A stretch of 64,000 bases of DNA. Origin: Candidatus Poribacteria bacterium (GTDB lineage Bacteria > Poribacteria > WGA-4E > WGA-3G). Shown here piece by piece: positions 52,315 through 60,234 of the stretch. The stretch lies in assembly GCA_022821965.1 (NCBI GenBank), contig JAJECN010000046.1:1-64000 (forward strand), read 5' to 3'. The notes under the pieces were generated by a model. That model worked only from the letters and a program-made list of their open reading frames with translations, was not told the DNA's origin and did not search any database. The position numbers and the translations under genes were made by a program. The stretch's first letter is position 1. Each line of letters opens with the position of its first letter.

Positions 52315-54294
52315 CTACACCCAAAATCCGTAAGTAGGAATACCAGCGATAATCCCTAAGATCGTCCAGAGACTCCCTACTGTAAACTCTCCCAAGATTA
52401 ATCCCAGAAAGAAGGGGGCTATCTTGCGATGCCGCACAACACCACCATATTGCAAAATTAACCACTTGATTAACCAACTCATGAAAAGACAACTCCACGT
52501 CACATGCATGCCCCAACTCGTAGAGATTGCAAACCCAGCGGGATGAAAAGGCCACCACACAAACCGCATCCGAAAAAACATCAGCACTGCTGTTATCAAA
52601 AAGCCGATGCCCATAAATCCACTTTCCGGTATGAGTGTCGCTTCTGGTGCCTGTAACCACCGCGCAAGACGACGATACGGTTCTATTCCGAAAGCACTTA
52701 AAGAGGGCCAATAGGCACGTACCTCCATCCCCAGACGATACCCCCGATCAATCAATGCCCAAAACCCTGCTAACGATCCCAAAACAGTTGCAAGCGTTAA
52801 AGCAAAAATGATGCGATGCATCGTCATGTTCGTTCGTTCCATGATTTTAAAGCCTTCCAACTGATGCGGCATTGGATGGCTCCGATGGGCACGATTAATG
52901 AACCAAAACATAGAGAACATAATGAGGTTGTCTCTTCCCAATCGGCGTGTGCCAACTGTCCGAGTCAGAATTTCATCAGGACCAGAATAGTGCAAATCAT
53001 GCACAGGTGTACCGAGTTCGGCGCGCATCCGGGTAATTGCAATAGAAATCATGTAATAGATAACAAAAAAGACGAACATCACCCACAACTCAGCACCGCC
53101 ATAGTAGCAAAAAAGCACAAGGAATGCCATCACTGCGATGAGCCCAAGCATCGCCCCGCGATAGGACATTGCTTCCCGCGTTTCGCGTCCCGAAGCACTG
53201 ACGACAGTATTGTCCTGTTGGGTATTTAGACCCACAACGGTCCTCGCGACATGCAATAGATGCCTGCGACTCGCCCAAATTGCCAAAACGCACAGCGCGA
53301 GGTAACCACCCGCGGCTTGCTCATTCATATATGGAAAGCGGGGTAGGCTACGCAACCCAAGCGCAGCACCGAGAACACGCATAAACCGCCAATACCAAAA
53401 GAAAAACCAACACGAAAATGAAAGATCTAACGGAATAAAGAAACCGAGTCCGATTGCAAACGGATAGAGTGAAAACGGGATTCTGCCCATCGCGTTCCAC
53501 GGGCTTTCTGTAAAGACTTGGAAACTCCGTATCCGTGTCCGAAATTCGGGTAAAACCGGATACAGAAAGTTAAGACCATTCCAGAGCGCAAGCCCGCCAG
53601 CAATCCCAAAGCCGAGCCACATCAACCTGCTGTGGAAAAGACGATTCTGCGGAGTCTCTGTCAACTGGAGTGGAAGCTGGATGATCGGATAACTTAACTT
53701 CTCATGTTCAATCCACTGTTTACGAACAATTATGTTGATGCAAAGCATGCCAAAAATCAACACAGTAATAAAGGCAGTCCACCAAAGCACAGGCGTTGCC
53801 CACCCAAGCAATGCCTCAGCAGTATAAAGCGGAAGCTCGCCTTCATAATAGCCTTGTAAAAGCGATGGATCGCTCACAGTGAGCCATGTCGGTAGAAACT
53901 GAACAAACAACTGCTGCCACTCATTTTCGGGGGTAGCAAAGCGGAACGCATGCCCCAGCATCGGCACCAAAATCTCAAGCATATCGTGCCCAGTAACACC
54001 CGAAGCAATAGATAGCATGAGGTAAACAATGATTAACTCACTCTGTGCCAACGCGAATCTTGGTATAAAACGACGCAACAGATAGTTCGCAACAATAACC
54101 ACAAACAGACTGAAAATCACATTAAAAAAGAGGGAGATCGTTACAGGATGACCCGAATACCGAATAACCTCCATCTCAATAACCCAATAGCAGTTAATCG
54201 GTATTAGAATAACAGCAATAAGAATAGATTTGAGCGTGACACCGTGGGCAGGAATTCGTGATGATGCAAACGAAGGGGAAGTTTCAACTTCCAT
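52315..54294 (-). CDS. DUF6785-type polytopic membrane protein
   Basis: A 659-residue inner-membrane protein with around 14 hydrophobic segments, belonging as far as I recall to the DUF6785/DUF6784 family seen in Poribacteria, Planctomycetes and related phyla. Family-like blocks include LGHAFRFATPENEWQQLFVQ, FLPTWLTVSDP, EHEKLSYPIIQLPLQLTE and RMRAELGTPVHDLHYSGPDE. It may be distantly related to OPT-like transporters, but function is not known. It converges on the pseudo-ATPase gene with only two bases between the stop codons. Start at ATG 54294 follows CGGAG on the minus strand. Confidence 0.75.
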   Translation of the reverse strand: MEVETSPSFASSRIPAHGVTLKSILIAVILIPINCYWVIEMEVIRYSGHPVTISLFFNVIFSLFVVIVANYLLRRFIPRFALAQSELIIVYLMLSIASGVTGHDMLEILVPMLGHAFRFATPENEWQQLFVQFLPTWLTVSDPSLLQGYYEGELPLYTAEALLGWATPVLWWTAFITVLIFGMLCINIIVRKQWIEHEKLSYPIIQLPLQLTETPQNRLFHSRLMWLGFGIAGGLALWNGLNFLYPVLPEFRTRIRSFQVFTESPWNAMGRIPFSLYPFAIGLGFFIPLDLSFSCWFFFWYWRFMRVLGAALGLRSLPRFPYMNEQAAGGYLALCVLAIWASRRHLLHVARTVVGLNTQQDNTVVSASGRETREAMSYRGAMLGLIAVMAFLVLFCYYGGAELWVMFVFFVIYYMISIAITRMRAELGTPVHDLHYSGPDEILTRTVGTRRLGRDNLIMFSMFWFINRAHRSHPMPHQLEGFKIMERTNMTMHRIIFALTLATVLGSLAGFWALIDRGYRLGMEVRAYWPSLSAFGIEPYRRLARWLQAPEATLIPESGFMGIGFLITAVLMFFRMRFVWWPFHPAGFAISTSWGMHVTWSCLFMSWLIKWLILQYGGVVRHRKIAPFFLGLILGEFTVGSLWTILGIIAGIPTYGFWV

Positions 54295-54597
54295 ACAAAA
54301 TGTGACTCCGATGAACGCGAGAAGATTTTAGATCTATTTTGAGAATGAATCAGGAGGAGTGCTCTGATTCTTGAGTTTACGTCCTAAAACACACGGACGC
54401 ATATTTTCACATAAATTTATCACAATCGCCATAACATGTCAACTTTATTATCAAAACCGCCCGATCCAGAGATTGCCTTGAAATCAACGAAGACTAAAGT
54501 TAGGGCAGAAAAATAGACTTTTTTTTATAACGTTCCCATGTTATAATAAACATTGCAGTATAGCCTGAGCAGGCTTACAACAACTCAGGATGCAAAT
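54295..54597. other. Intergenic region between divergent DUF6785 and uppS genes
   Basis: A 303-base gap. It holds a 7-bp hairpin (GAATCAG/CTGATTC at 54347-54370) and, close to uppS, TATAAT at 54542-54547 with no good -35 hexamer. No reading frame or RNA gene is recognised in the rest. Confidence 0.5.
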
Positions 54598-55401
54598 ATG
54601 AAGCCATTCCGCTATATTAAAAATCGAATTGAAAGATTTTTTTATAAGATTTACCAGCAGCGTTTAGAATCCGAAGCCAACACGTGGAAGATCCCCCGCC
54701 ATATTGGCGTAATTTTAGACGGAAACCGCCGTTACGCTAAAGCCAGTGGACTTGACAACGTTATCAAGGGGCACCACGACGGGGCAGATAAACTCGAAGA
54801 GGTGCTTCATTGGTGCGACGAACTTGGCGTTGAAATTTTCTCAATCTGGATTTTCTCGCTTGATAATTTTAAGCGCGCAGCGCATGAAGTCGAAGGAATC
54901 CTTGGGCTTATTGAGGGAAAGATGCGGGAACTCGTCACAATTGAAGGACTGCACGCGAACCAGATTAAGGTACGCGCAATGGGGCAGATAGAACTACTAC
55001 CACCGAGTCTTCAAGAAGCGATTCGGGAAGCAGAAGAAGCGACACGAAATTACGATAAGTTTATCTTAAACGTGGCTGTTGCTTATGGAGGACGAGAGGA
55101 AATTATTGAAGCATTCCGGGGACACCTAAAAGCTGAAAGTGAGAGTGGGAAACCGATTCATCAAATTGTAGATGAACTCACAGTGGACAAGATTACACCC
55201 TATCTGTACACTTCAAATCTCCCAGACCCCGAGCTAATCATTCGCACCAGTGGCGAGGTTCGATTATCAGGATTTCTCCTCTGGCAGAGCGTTTACTCAG
55301 AATTCTATTTCTGTGATACATATTGGCCCTCGTTTCGGAAGATCGACTTTCTCCGTGCCTTGCGCGCCTATAGCCAGCGAAAACGACGATTCGGGAAATA
55401 A
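54598..55401 (+). CDS. uppS: Undecaprenyl-diphosphate synthase (cis-prenyltransferase)
   Basis: A 267-residue enzyme that builds the C55 (or similar) polyprenyl diphosphate lipid carrier for cell-wall and polysaccharide synthesis. It has HIGVILDGNRRYAKASG with the Mg-binding Asp41 (LDGNRR resembles the archaeal/long-chain type), NVAVAYGGREEIIEA, and DPELIIRTSGEVRLSGFLLW, then YSEFYF with the conserved Glu. Start is ATG 54598 after AACTCAGGA, where the family N-terminus fits; the frame is open upstream to 54553. The N-terminal 30 residues are basic and amphipathic, as in membrane-associated homologues. Confidence 0.92.
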   Translation: MKPFRYIKNRIERFFYKIYQQRLESEANTWKIPRHIGVILDGNRRYAKASGLDNVIKGHHDGADKLEEVLHWCDELGVEIFSIWIFSLDNFKRAAHEVEGILGLIEGKMRELVTIEGLHANQIKVRAMGQIELLPPSLQEAIREAEEATRNYDKFILNVAVAYGGREEIIEAFRGHLKAESESGKPIHQIVDELTVDKITPYLYTSNLPDPELIIRTSGEVRLSGFLLWQSVYSEFYFCDTYWPSFRKIDFLRALRAYSQRKRRFGK

Positions 55402-55498
55402 AATATACAACGTAAGCACATCCTGGCACCAATCACGATCCTTGAAAATGTGTTATATTTTTTCTAATTCCGTAGGTACATGTAAAAGGAGCAAATGC

Positions 55499-56266
55499 AT
55501 GCGATTTGGGATCTGTACCAGTTTAGAAAACGTTAATCGGCTCGCAGAAGTTGGGTATGATTACATCGAATTAGGGGTTCGTCCGGCGTTGATGCCCGAA
55601 GCAGACGAAGCCGAATTTCAGAAAATTCGCCAGCAAGCAACGCAAGCACCCTTAAAGGCGGAGTCGTATTCCGGATTCATCCCCGGTGACCTGCGTGTGG
55701 TAGGCGACACTGTGGATATGCCGCGCTTGTCTCGTTATGTAGAGAACGCGTGCCGTAGAGGCAGCGAAATTGGTGGTGCGGTTATTGTCTACGGCAGCAG
55801 CGGTTCCCGGAGTATCGAGGACGGCTACTCGCGCGAACGCGCGTTAGCACAAATCGCTGAATTCCTTGATATGGCGGCAGATCACGCCGAAACACACAAC
55901 ATGACGATTGTCATTGAACCAATCTGCTGGCGAGAGGGAAATATCCTCCGTACCGTCGCGGATGGTGTCGCTATGGCAAAACGCGTGAATCGTCCGGGTA
56001 TCAAGGCGTTGGCGGATCTTTACCATATCTGGCAAGAAGAAGAACCGATGCAGAACATTATTGACGCTGCTGAGTGGCTCGAACATGTCCACATAGCGGA
56101 ACCCGTCAAACGCTCCTATCCGGGAAACGACGATTTCGACTTCACTGATTTCTTTTCGGCATTACAAAAAGCAGGCTACGACGGCCGCGTCTCGTGCGAG
56201 TGCAAGTTTGACAATTTTGATGAAGATATTGAGGTCGCTTTAAAAACCATGAAGGCTTACGTCTGA
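55499..56266 (+). CDS. Sugar phosphate isomerase/epimerase (xylose-isomerase-like TIM barrel)
   Basis: A 255-residue protein of the AP-endonuclease-2 / xylose-isomerase-like family. Landmarks are GYDYIELGVRPAL, GGAVIVYGSSGSR, MTIVIEPICWREGN, the metal-binding D-x-Y-H of KALADLYHIW, EHVHIAEPVK (metal ligand His and Glu) and GRVSCECKF. Start is ATG 55499 with AAAAGGAGCAA at proper distance; the frame is open further upstream to 55250 inside uppS but that is not plausible. It lies 23 bases before the rsgA start. Substrate unknown, perhaps a keto-sugar. Confidence 0.88.
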   Translation: MRFGICTSLENVNRLAEVGYDYIELGVRPALMPEADEAEFQKIRQQATQAPLKAESYSGFIPGDLRVVGDTVDMPRLSRYVENACRRGSEIGGAVIVYGSSGSRSIEDGYSRERALAQIAEFLDMAADHAETHNMTIVIEPICWREGNILRTVADGVAMAKRVNRPGIKALADLYHIWQEEEPMQNIIDAAEWLEHVHIAEPVKRSYPGNDDFDFTDFFSALQKAGYDGRVSCECKFDNFDEDIEVALKTMKAYV

Positions 56267-56288
56267 TAGATTCTTGGAGGTGTTGTTT

Positions 56289-57233
56289 ATCCTTACACGC
56301 GAACAAGGCAGAGTCATCCGAGCACGAACAGGATTTTATGACGTGCAGCACGGTGGTATTGTCCTGCGTTGCACGCTCCGTGGTACACTTAAACGGCGAC
56401 ACCGCTCAGCAACTGGACGTAGATTATACGCGGACCCAGTTGCTGTCGGCGATCAAGTTATTTTCACGCAGCTTGACGCTGAAGAAGGAGTGGTAGAGGA
56501 CATTCTGCCTCGCGAGACGAAATTCTCGCGACAATACGCAGGAAAACACGGCGACATCGAACAGGTTATCGTCGCTAATGCCCATCAAATCGTTGCTGTC
56601 GTCGCGACACTGATGCCACCTCTTAATTTCAGAACGTTGGACAGGTTCCTCATCTTGGCTGAGGCAGGGGACATGGAGGCTGTGATATGCGTGAATAAGA
56701 TGGATTTGGTGGACGCAACCCAACGCGATGAACTCACCGAGACCTTTACCAATTATGAGAAACTCGGCTATCAAATTCTCTATACGAGTATCCACATATC
56801 TGAAAGTTTGGACACACTTCAGCACATCTTAAGAGATAAATTCAGTGTTATCATCGGTGCGTCGGGGGTTGGGAAATCCAGTCTACTGAACGCACTCCAA
56901 CCGGACTTAGGTTTGCGAACGGGTGAAGTCGGTATCAGAACCCAAAAGGGCAAACATACAACAACACTCGTCGAACTCTTCTCATTAGATTTTGGCGGCG
57001 AAGTTGCGGATACCCCCGGTATCCGAGAAGTTGGACTGTGGGGCGTGAATACTGAGAACTTAGAACACTATTTCCCTGAGATGGAACCTCACCTCGGTCA
57101 GTGTAAATACAACGATTGCGCCCATGTCGCAGAACCCGATTGTGCTATCCAGAATGCTGTCGAAGCCGGTGAGATACATGCGGAACGGTATCGGAGTTAT
57201 GTTGTGTTGCGAACAGAAGGAACAGCGGAGTAG
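56289..57233 (+). CDS. rsgA: Small ribosomal subunit biogenesis GTPase RsgA, probable non-canonical start
   Basis: About 314 residues. An OB-fold N-terminal domain (GRVIRARTGFYDV) is followed by a circularly permuted GTPase (G4 NKMD, then G1 GASGVGKSS, then G3 DTPG) and a zinc-binding tail with CKYNDCAH..C. RsgA tests the 30S subunit late in maturation. The frame has no ATG in a good place. GGAGG (56276-56280) is 8 bases before ATC 56289, which starts just where the family does (LTREQGRV). TTG 56283 is only two bases from GGAGG, and TTG 56274 overlaps it. I therefore favour ATC, with TTG 56274 as the alternative. Confidence 0.85.
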   Translation: MLTREQGRVIRARTGFYDVQHGGIVLRCTLRGTLKRRHRSATGRRLYADPVAVGDQVIFTQLDAEEGVVEDILPRETKFSRQYAGKHGDIEQVIVANAHQIVAVVATLMPPLNFRTLDRFLILAEAGDMEAVICVNKMDLVDATQRDELTETFTNYEKLGYQILYTSIHISESLDTLQHILRDKFSVIIGASGVGKSSLLNALQPDLGLRTGEVGIRTQKGKHTTTLVELFSLDFGGEVADTPGIREVGLWGVNTENLEHYFPEMEPHLGQCKYNDCAHVAEPDCAIQNAVEAGEIHAERYRSYVVLRTEGTAE

Positions 57234-57236
57234 CGG

Positions 57237-57938
57237 TCAACAAGGAAAATTAGAAAACGGGAAATGCTCACGCGCGTAGTCTAATCGTTCTGGCACTCCG
57301 ATATCGATCCAGTCAGCATCCGTTTGTAACGCGTAAAGATTAGAAACACATGGAAAAACGTCTCGTTCCATAGAGAAATTTTCCTGCCCTCTCGGAAACG
57401 CGTCAGCAATGTCTCGATCGAAAAGATAGACTCCGCCGTTGACATACCCAGCACGACAGGTAGGTTGCTTCTCACGAAACGCCTGAATTTTTCCATCACT
57501 ATCCGATACGATTTCGCCGTAAGGGCGGATATCCGATACATGTACACTCAAAAGCACCCCCGCCATTCCACGATCAAACCGACCTAACATTTCCTGCAAT
57601 GAAAAGTCCGCGAGCAGGATATCGCCATTCAGGACAAAAAAAGGCGATGTCCCAATCTGTTTCATGGCATTCTGAATCGCGCCGCCGGTACCGAGTCTTT
57701 TCTCCTCTTTGGCATAACGGACGCGTATTCCAGCGTAATTGTCTCCCACCTGCCCATAAAGCACATCGTGCAAGTGCCCGGACGCGAGAACTGCCTCGGT
57801 AACGCCTGCCTCCATCAACAGTCGGATCTGCCACTCCAGCACCGTTTTCCCGGCGATCTCCAGCAAAACCTTAGGCACCGTTTTCGCCGCCTCACCGAGT
57901 CGTGTCGCAAGACCGCCGCACAGAATAATCGCTTGCAT
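57237..57938 (-). CDS. Sugar-nucleotidyltransferase (mannose-1-P/heptose-1-P guanylyltransferase type)
   Basis: A 233-residue nucleotidyltransferase of the GT-A fold. It has ILCGGLATRLGEAAKTVPK (the G-G-x-x-T-R-L signature with the catalytic Lys), LGTGGAIQNA, and FVLNGDILLADF with the metal-binding Asp. The best guess is an HddC-like D-glycero-D-manno-heptose-1-phosphate or mannose-1-phosphate guanylyltransferase; the nucleotide is not certain. It is downstream of a PhyH gene on the same strand and converges on rsgA with three bases between stops. No obvious strong ribosome binding site. Confidence 0.85.
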   Translation of the reverse strand: MQAIILCGGLATRLGEAAKTVPKVLLEIAGKTVLEWQIRLLMEAGVTEAVLASGHLHDVLYGQVGDNYAGIRVRYAKEEKRLGTGGAIQNAMKQIGTSPFFVLNGDILLADFSLQEMLGRFDRGMAGVLLSVHVSDIRPYGEIVSDSDGKIQAFREKQPTCRAGYVNGGVYLFDRDIADAFPRGQENFSMERDVFPCVSNLYALQTDADWIDIGVPERLDYAREHFPFSNFPC

Positions 57939-58045
57939 TTTTTAATTTTACCTTGCGGGGAACAGCGTGCGTTTAGACTTTTACGTGTGTTCCGTAAATC
58001 CGCCTGCGCCGTTGTTGCAGGCTACCGGTTCCCAACCGCTGACGG

Positions 58046-58927
58046 CTATACCGACCTATGTCCTGCAAAGCCGCGCGGATTTTCAAAAGCATCCACCCAC
58101 AAATCACACCACTCTTGGTGTTCGGACAGGACGCTGTCAGGATTTTTCCGGCTACGTACAATGAAGTCAGGATGCGCTGTCCGCCCCGTGTGATGTCCTG
58201 TCGTCTGATACCGCAAATCCAACGACCAACGGCACCGGTCAGACGTGTTCGGTTCCGAACGATGCGGTGTAAAACGACTTAACAAGATGACATCACCGCT
58301 GGAACATTCCAGCATGAGCGGTTCGACCTCCGGCATTAACTCCGGCTTGATCATCGTCCCGCCCTCTTTCTGATGGATCAGATACCCTATATCTTCAGTA
58401 ATACCGGGCAATGCTTGAAGGCACCCCATCTCTACTGTGCTGTCCCCTAACGGAAGCCAACACGTGATGATAATAGAATCTTCCGCCTCCGGCATCATAA
58501 CACCAGCATCCTGATGCCACGGCACACCGCCTGCCCAACTCGCGTTCCCATCTATAACCGGTGGTTTTGCACGCAGATGTTGAATAGGGTTGCAGGTAAT
58601 CTCCGGTCCAACAATTCCTTCAACAACATCTAAAAGGTTATCGTTCTTCAGGAATTCAAAGATGGCTTTACCGCGGTAATGCATAATATCCAACCCGCCC
58701 GACATCTCACCGGACTGCGCGAGTAACTTGCCAAACCGCTTATCAAAGGGTTCACCTTCATACAGATTCTCGATTTTACCTTCCTGTTTTAAGGCAAGGG
58801 CGCGTTCCGAAATCCAATCCGAGATTTCGTCAATTACGGGCTGTAGATCCGCGTCAGTCAAAGCATCTTTGACTATTAGGACACCCTGTGTCCGAAAGGT
58901 TTCACACTGCTCTTGCGTGAGTCTCAT
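58046..58927 (-). CDS. Phytanoyl-CoA dioxygenase (PhyH) family protein, copy 5
   Basis: A 293-residue Fe(II)/2-oxoglutarate oxygenase with ligands H138, D140 (VPWHQDAGV) and H222 (RFTPHRSEPN). MGCLQALPGI is the central strand. It carries a helical insert near residues 44-75 that copies 1-4 lack. Divergent from an MDR dehydrogenase 92 bases away, so the two may share regulation. Start at ATG 58927 follows AAAAGGGAGATAT. Substrate unknown. Confidence 0.88.
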   Translation of the reverse strand: MRLTQEQCETFRTQGVLIVKDALTDADLQPVIDEISDWISERALALKQEGKIENLYEGEPFDKRFGKLLAQSGEMSGGLDIMHYRGKAIFEFLKNDNLLDVVEGIVGPEITCNPIQHLRAKPPVIDGNASWAGGVPWHQDAGVMMPEAEDSIIITCWLPLGDSTVEMGCLQALPGITEDIGYLIHQKEGGTMIKPELMPEVEPLMLECSSGDVILLSRFTPHRSEPNTSDRCRWSLDLRYQTTGHHTGRTAHPDFIVRSRKNPDSVLSEHQEWCDLWVDAFENPRGFAGHRSV

Positions 58928-59019
58928 AAAGAAATATCTCCCTTTTCATGAAACTTGCTATAAAAAATCCTATAGATATGATACCATAATAGAGAAAATT
59001 CAACAAGGAGCACTACAAA

Positions 59020-60024
59020 ATGAAAGGCAAACAGATTGTGATGCCAGCGAAACGTTCAGCAACGCTGGAAGATTTTGAACTTGATGAGACACTCACACCG
59101 AACCAAATTCTACTGAAAACGCACTACAGCTTGATTAGTCCAGGCACCGAAGGCGCAGGCTATACCGGACTTGAAAGCGGCACCCGATTCCCGCACGGTT
59201 CGGGCTACACAGCGATCGGTGAAGTTTTGAAAGTTGGTGAAAACGTAACAAAATGTGCCGTTGGCGATCTCGCCTTCTGTTATAGTCCACACGCCTCTAT
59301 CGTTAAAACTGAGGCAGTGCTTTTGGCGTTCAAACCCCCGTTAGATATAGACGAGAAACTGGTCCCCTTCGTCCGAATGGCAACGGTCGCGATGACATCT
59401 CTGCGGGTATCGTCTGCCGAATTCGGGGACACTGTTGCTATTATCGGCTTGGGATTGGTAGGGAACTCCGCATCGCAGCTTTTCAATTTGGCTGGCATGA
59501 AAGTCATCAGCATTGAGCGAGTGCCGCGTCGACTCGAAATCGCCAAGCAGTGCGGTATCCAACACCTGATTAATCCTGACGAAGAAGATGCACTGGAACG
59601 CGTGATTGCGTTGACAAATGGCGAAAAAACCGCCGTCACCGTTGAAGCCATCGGAAACCCGCGGCTCGTCCAAACCGCCTACCAGTTGACCGGTAGAAAG
59701 GGTGAAGTTATCTTACTCGGCTCACCACGCGGCGAATACGTCACCAATGCAACAGAAATTTTGAACTACAGCCACAGTATCGGCTTAGGCGCGATTACAC
59801 TCAGAAGTGCACATGAATGGGTTTACCCGACAATGCACTCTGGCGAATCGAAGCACTCGCTTGAACGCAACTCGCGCTTGATATATTCATTGATGTGTGA
59901 AGGTAAATTCAAAGTAGAAGAACTATTGACGCACGTCATTGATCCAGAAGACGCACAATCCGCTTACGATGGATTGACAGATCGGAAGGATGAGTACTTA
60001 GGCGTTATCATGGACTGGACGTAG
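59020..60024 (+). CDS. MDR-superfamily (zinc-type) dehydrogenase
   Basis: A 334-residue medium-chain dehydrogenase/reductase. The N-terminal GroES-like domain has LLKTHYSLISPGTEGAGYTG and AIGEVLKVGENVTKCAVGD; the Rossmann motif is VAIIGLGLVGNSASQLF. The cysteine and histidine zinc ligands of classical alcohol dehydrogenases are missing, as in the threonine-dehydrogenase-like sugar group (for example the Bacillus YdjJ/IolX-like type), so a zinc-free mode is likely. Start is ATG 59020 after AACAAGGAGCAC. It is divergent from a PhyH gene and followed by two intergenic hairpin elements. Confidence 0.85.
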   Translation: MKGKQIVMPAKRSATLEDFELDETLTPNQILLKTHYSLISPGTEGAGYTGLESGTRFPHGSGYTAIGEVLKVGENVTKCAVGDLAFCYSPHASIVKTEAVLLAFKPPLDIDEKLVPFVRMATVAMTSLRVSSAEFGDTVAIIGLGLVGNSASQLFNLAGMKVISIERVPRRLEIAKQCGIQHLINPDEEDALERVIALTNGEKTAVTVEAIGNPRLVQTAYQLTGRKGEVILLGSPRGEYVTNATEILNYSHSIGLGAITLRSAHEWVYPTMHSGESKHSLERNSRLIYSLMCEGKFKVEELLTHVIDPEDAQSAYDGLTDRKDEYLGVIMDWT

Positions 60025-60053
60025 TGCTTCATTCCAGTTTGAATTTTAGGATA

Positions 60054-60121
60054 GGTTCGTAGTCGTGCAATTTATCGCACGCAGGAACGGGAGACTATGA
60101 ATGGTTTCCCTACTACGAACC
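60054..60121. repeat. Nested inverted repeat with GGTTCGTAGT/ACTACGAACC ends
   Basis: A perfect 10-bp terminal inverted repeat (60054-60063 with 60112-60121) encloses a second perfect stem, CGTGC/GCACG (60064-60068 with 60077-60081), and a less perfect one on the right (GGAACGGG with GGTTTCCC). It could fold as a branched RNA. It lies 30 bases after the dehydrogenase gene. Confidence 0.65.
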
Positions 60122-60167
60122 GAGTTTACTTTTAATTAGAACTTACGCAACTCATCAAAATTTAAAC

Positions 60168-60225
60168 TGTAGCACAAACTTTTAGTTTGTGTCGAGGGAA
60201 GCGCAAACTAAAAGTTCGCGCTACA
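60168..60225. repeat. TGTAGC...GCTACA hairpin repeat
   Basis: TGTAGCACAAACTTTTAGTT is followed by TGTG, a 10-base turn, and GCAAACTAAAAGTTCGCGC to the end TACA. It has both an outer inverted repeat (TGTAGC/GCTACA) and an inner palindrome (CACAAACT-TTT-AGTTTGTG). It shares its first half with the elements at 22583-22635. It ends 10 bases before the stop of the convergent sulfatase-like gene. Confidence 0.7.
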
Positions 60226-60234
60226 ATTCCTTAG

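Noticed and set aside
55250-55498. N-terminal extension of the sugar isomerase into uppS
   Set aside because: The ribosome binding site and family N-terminus are at ATG 55499; the extension is another frame of uppS.
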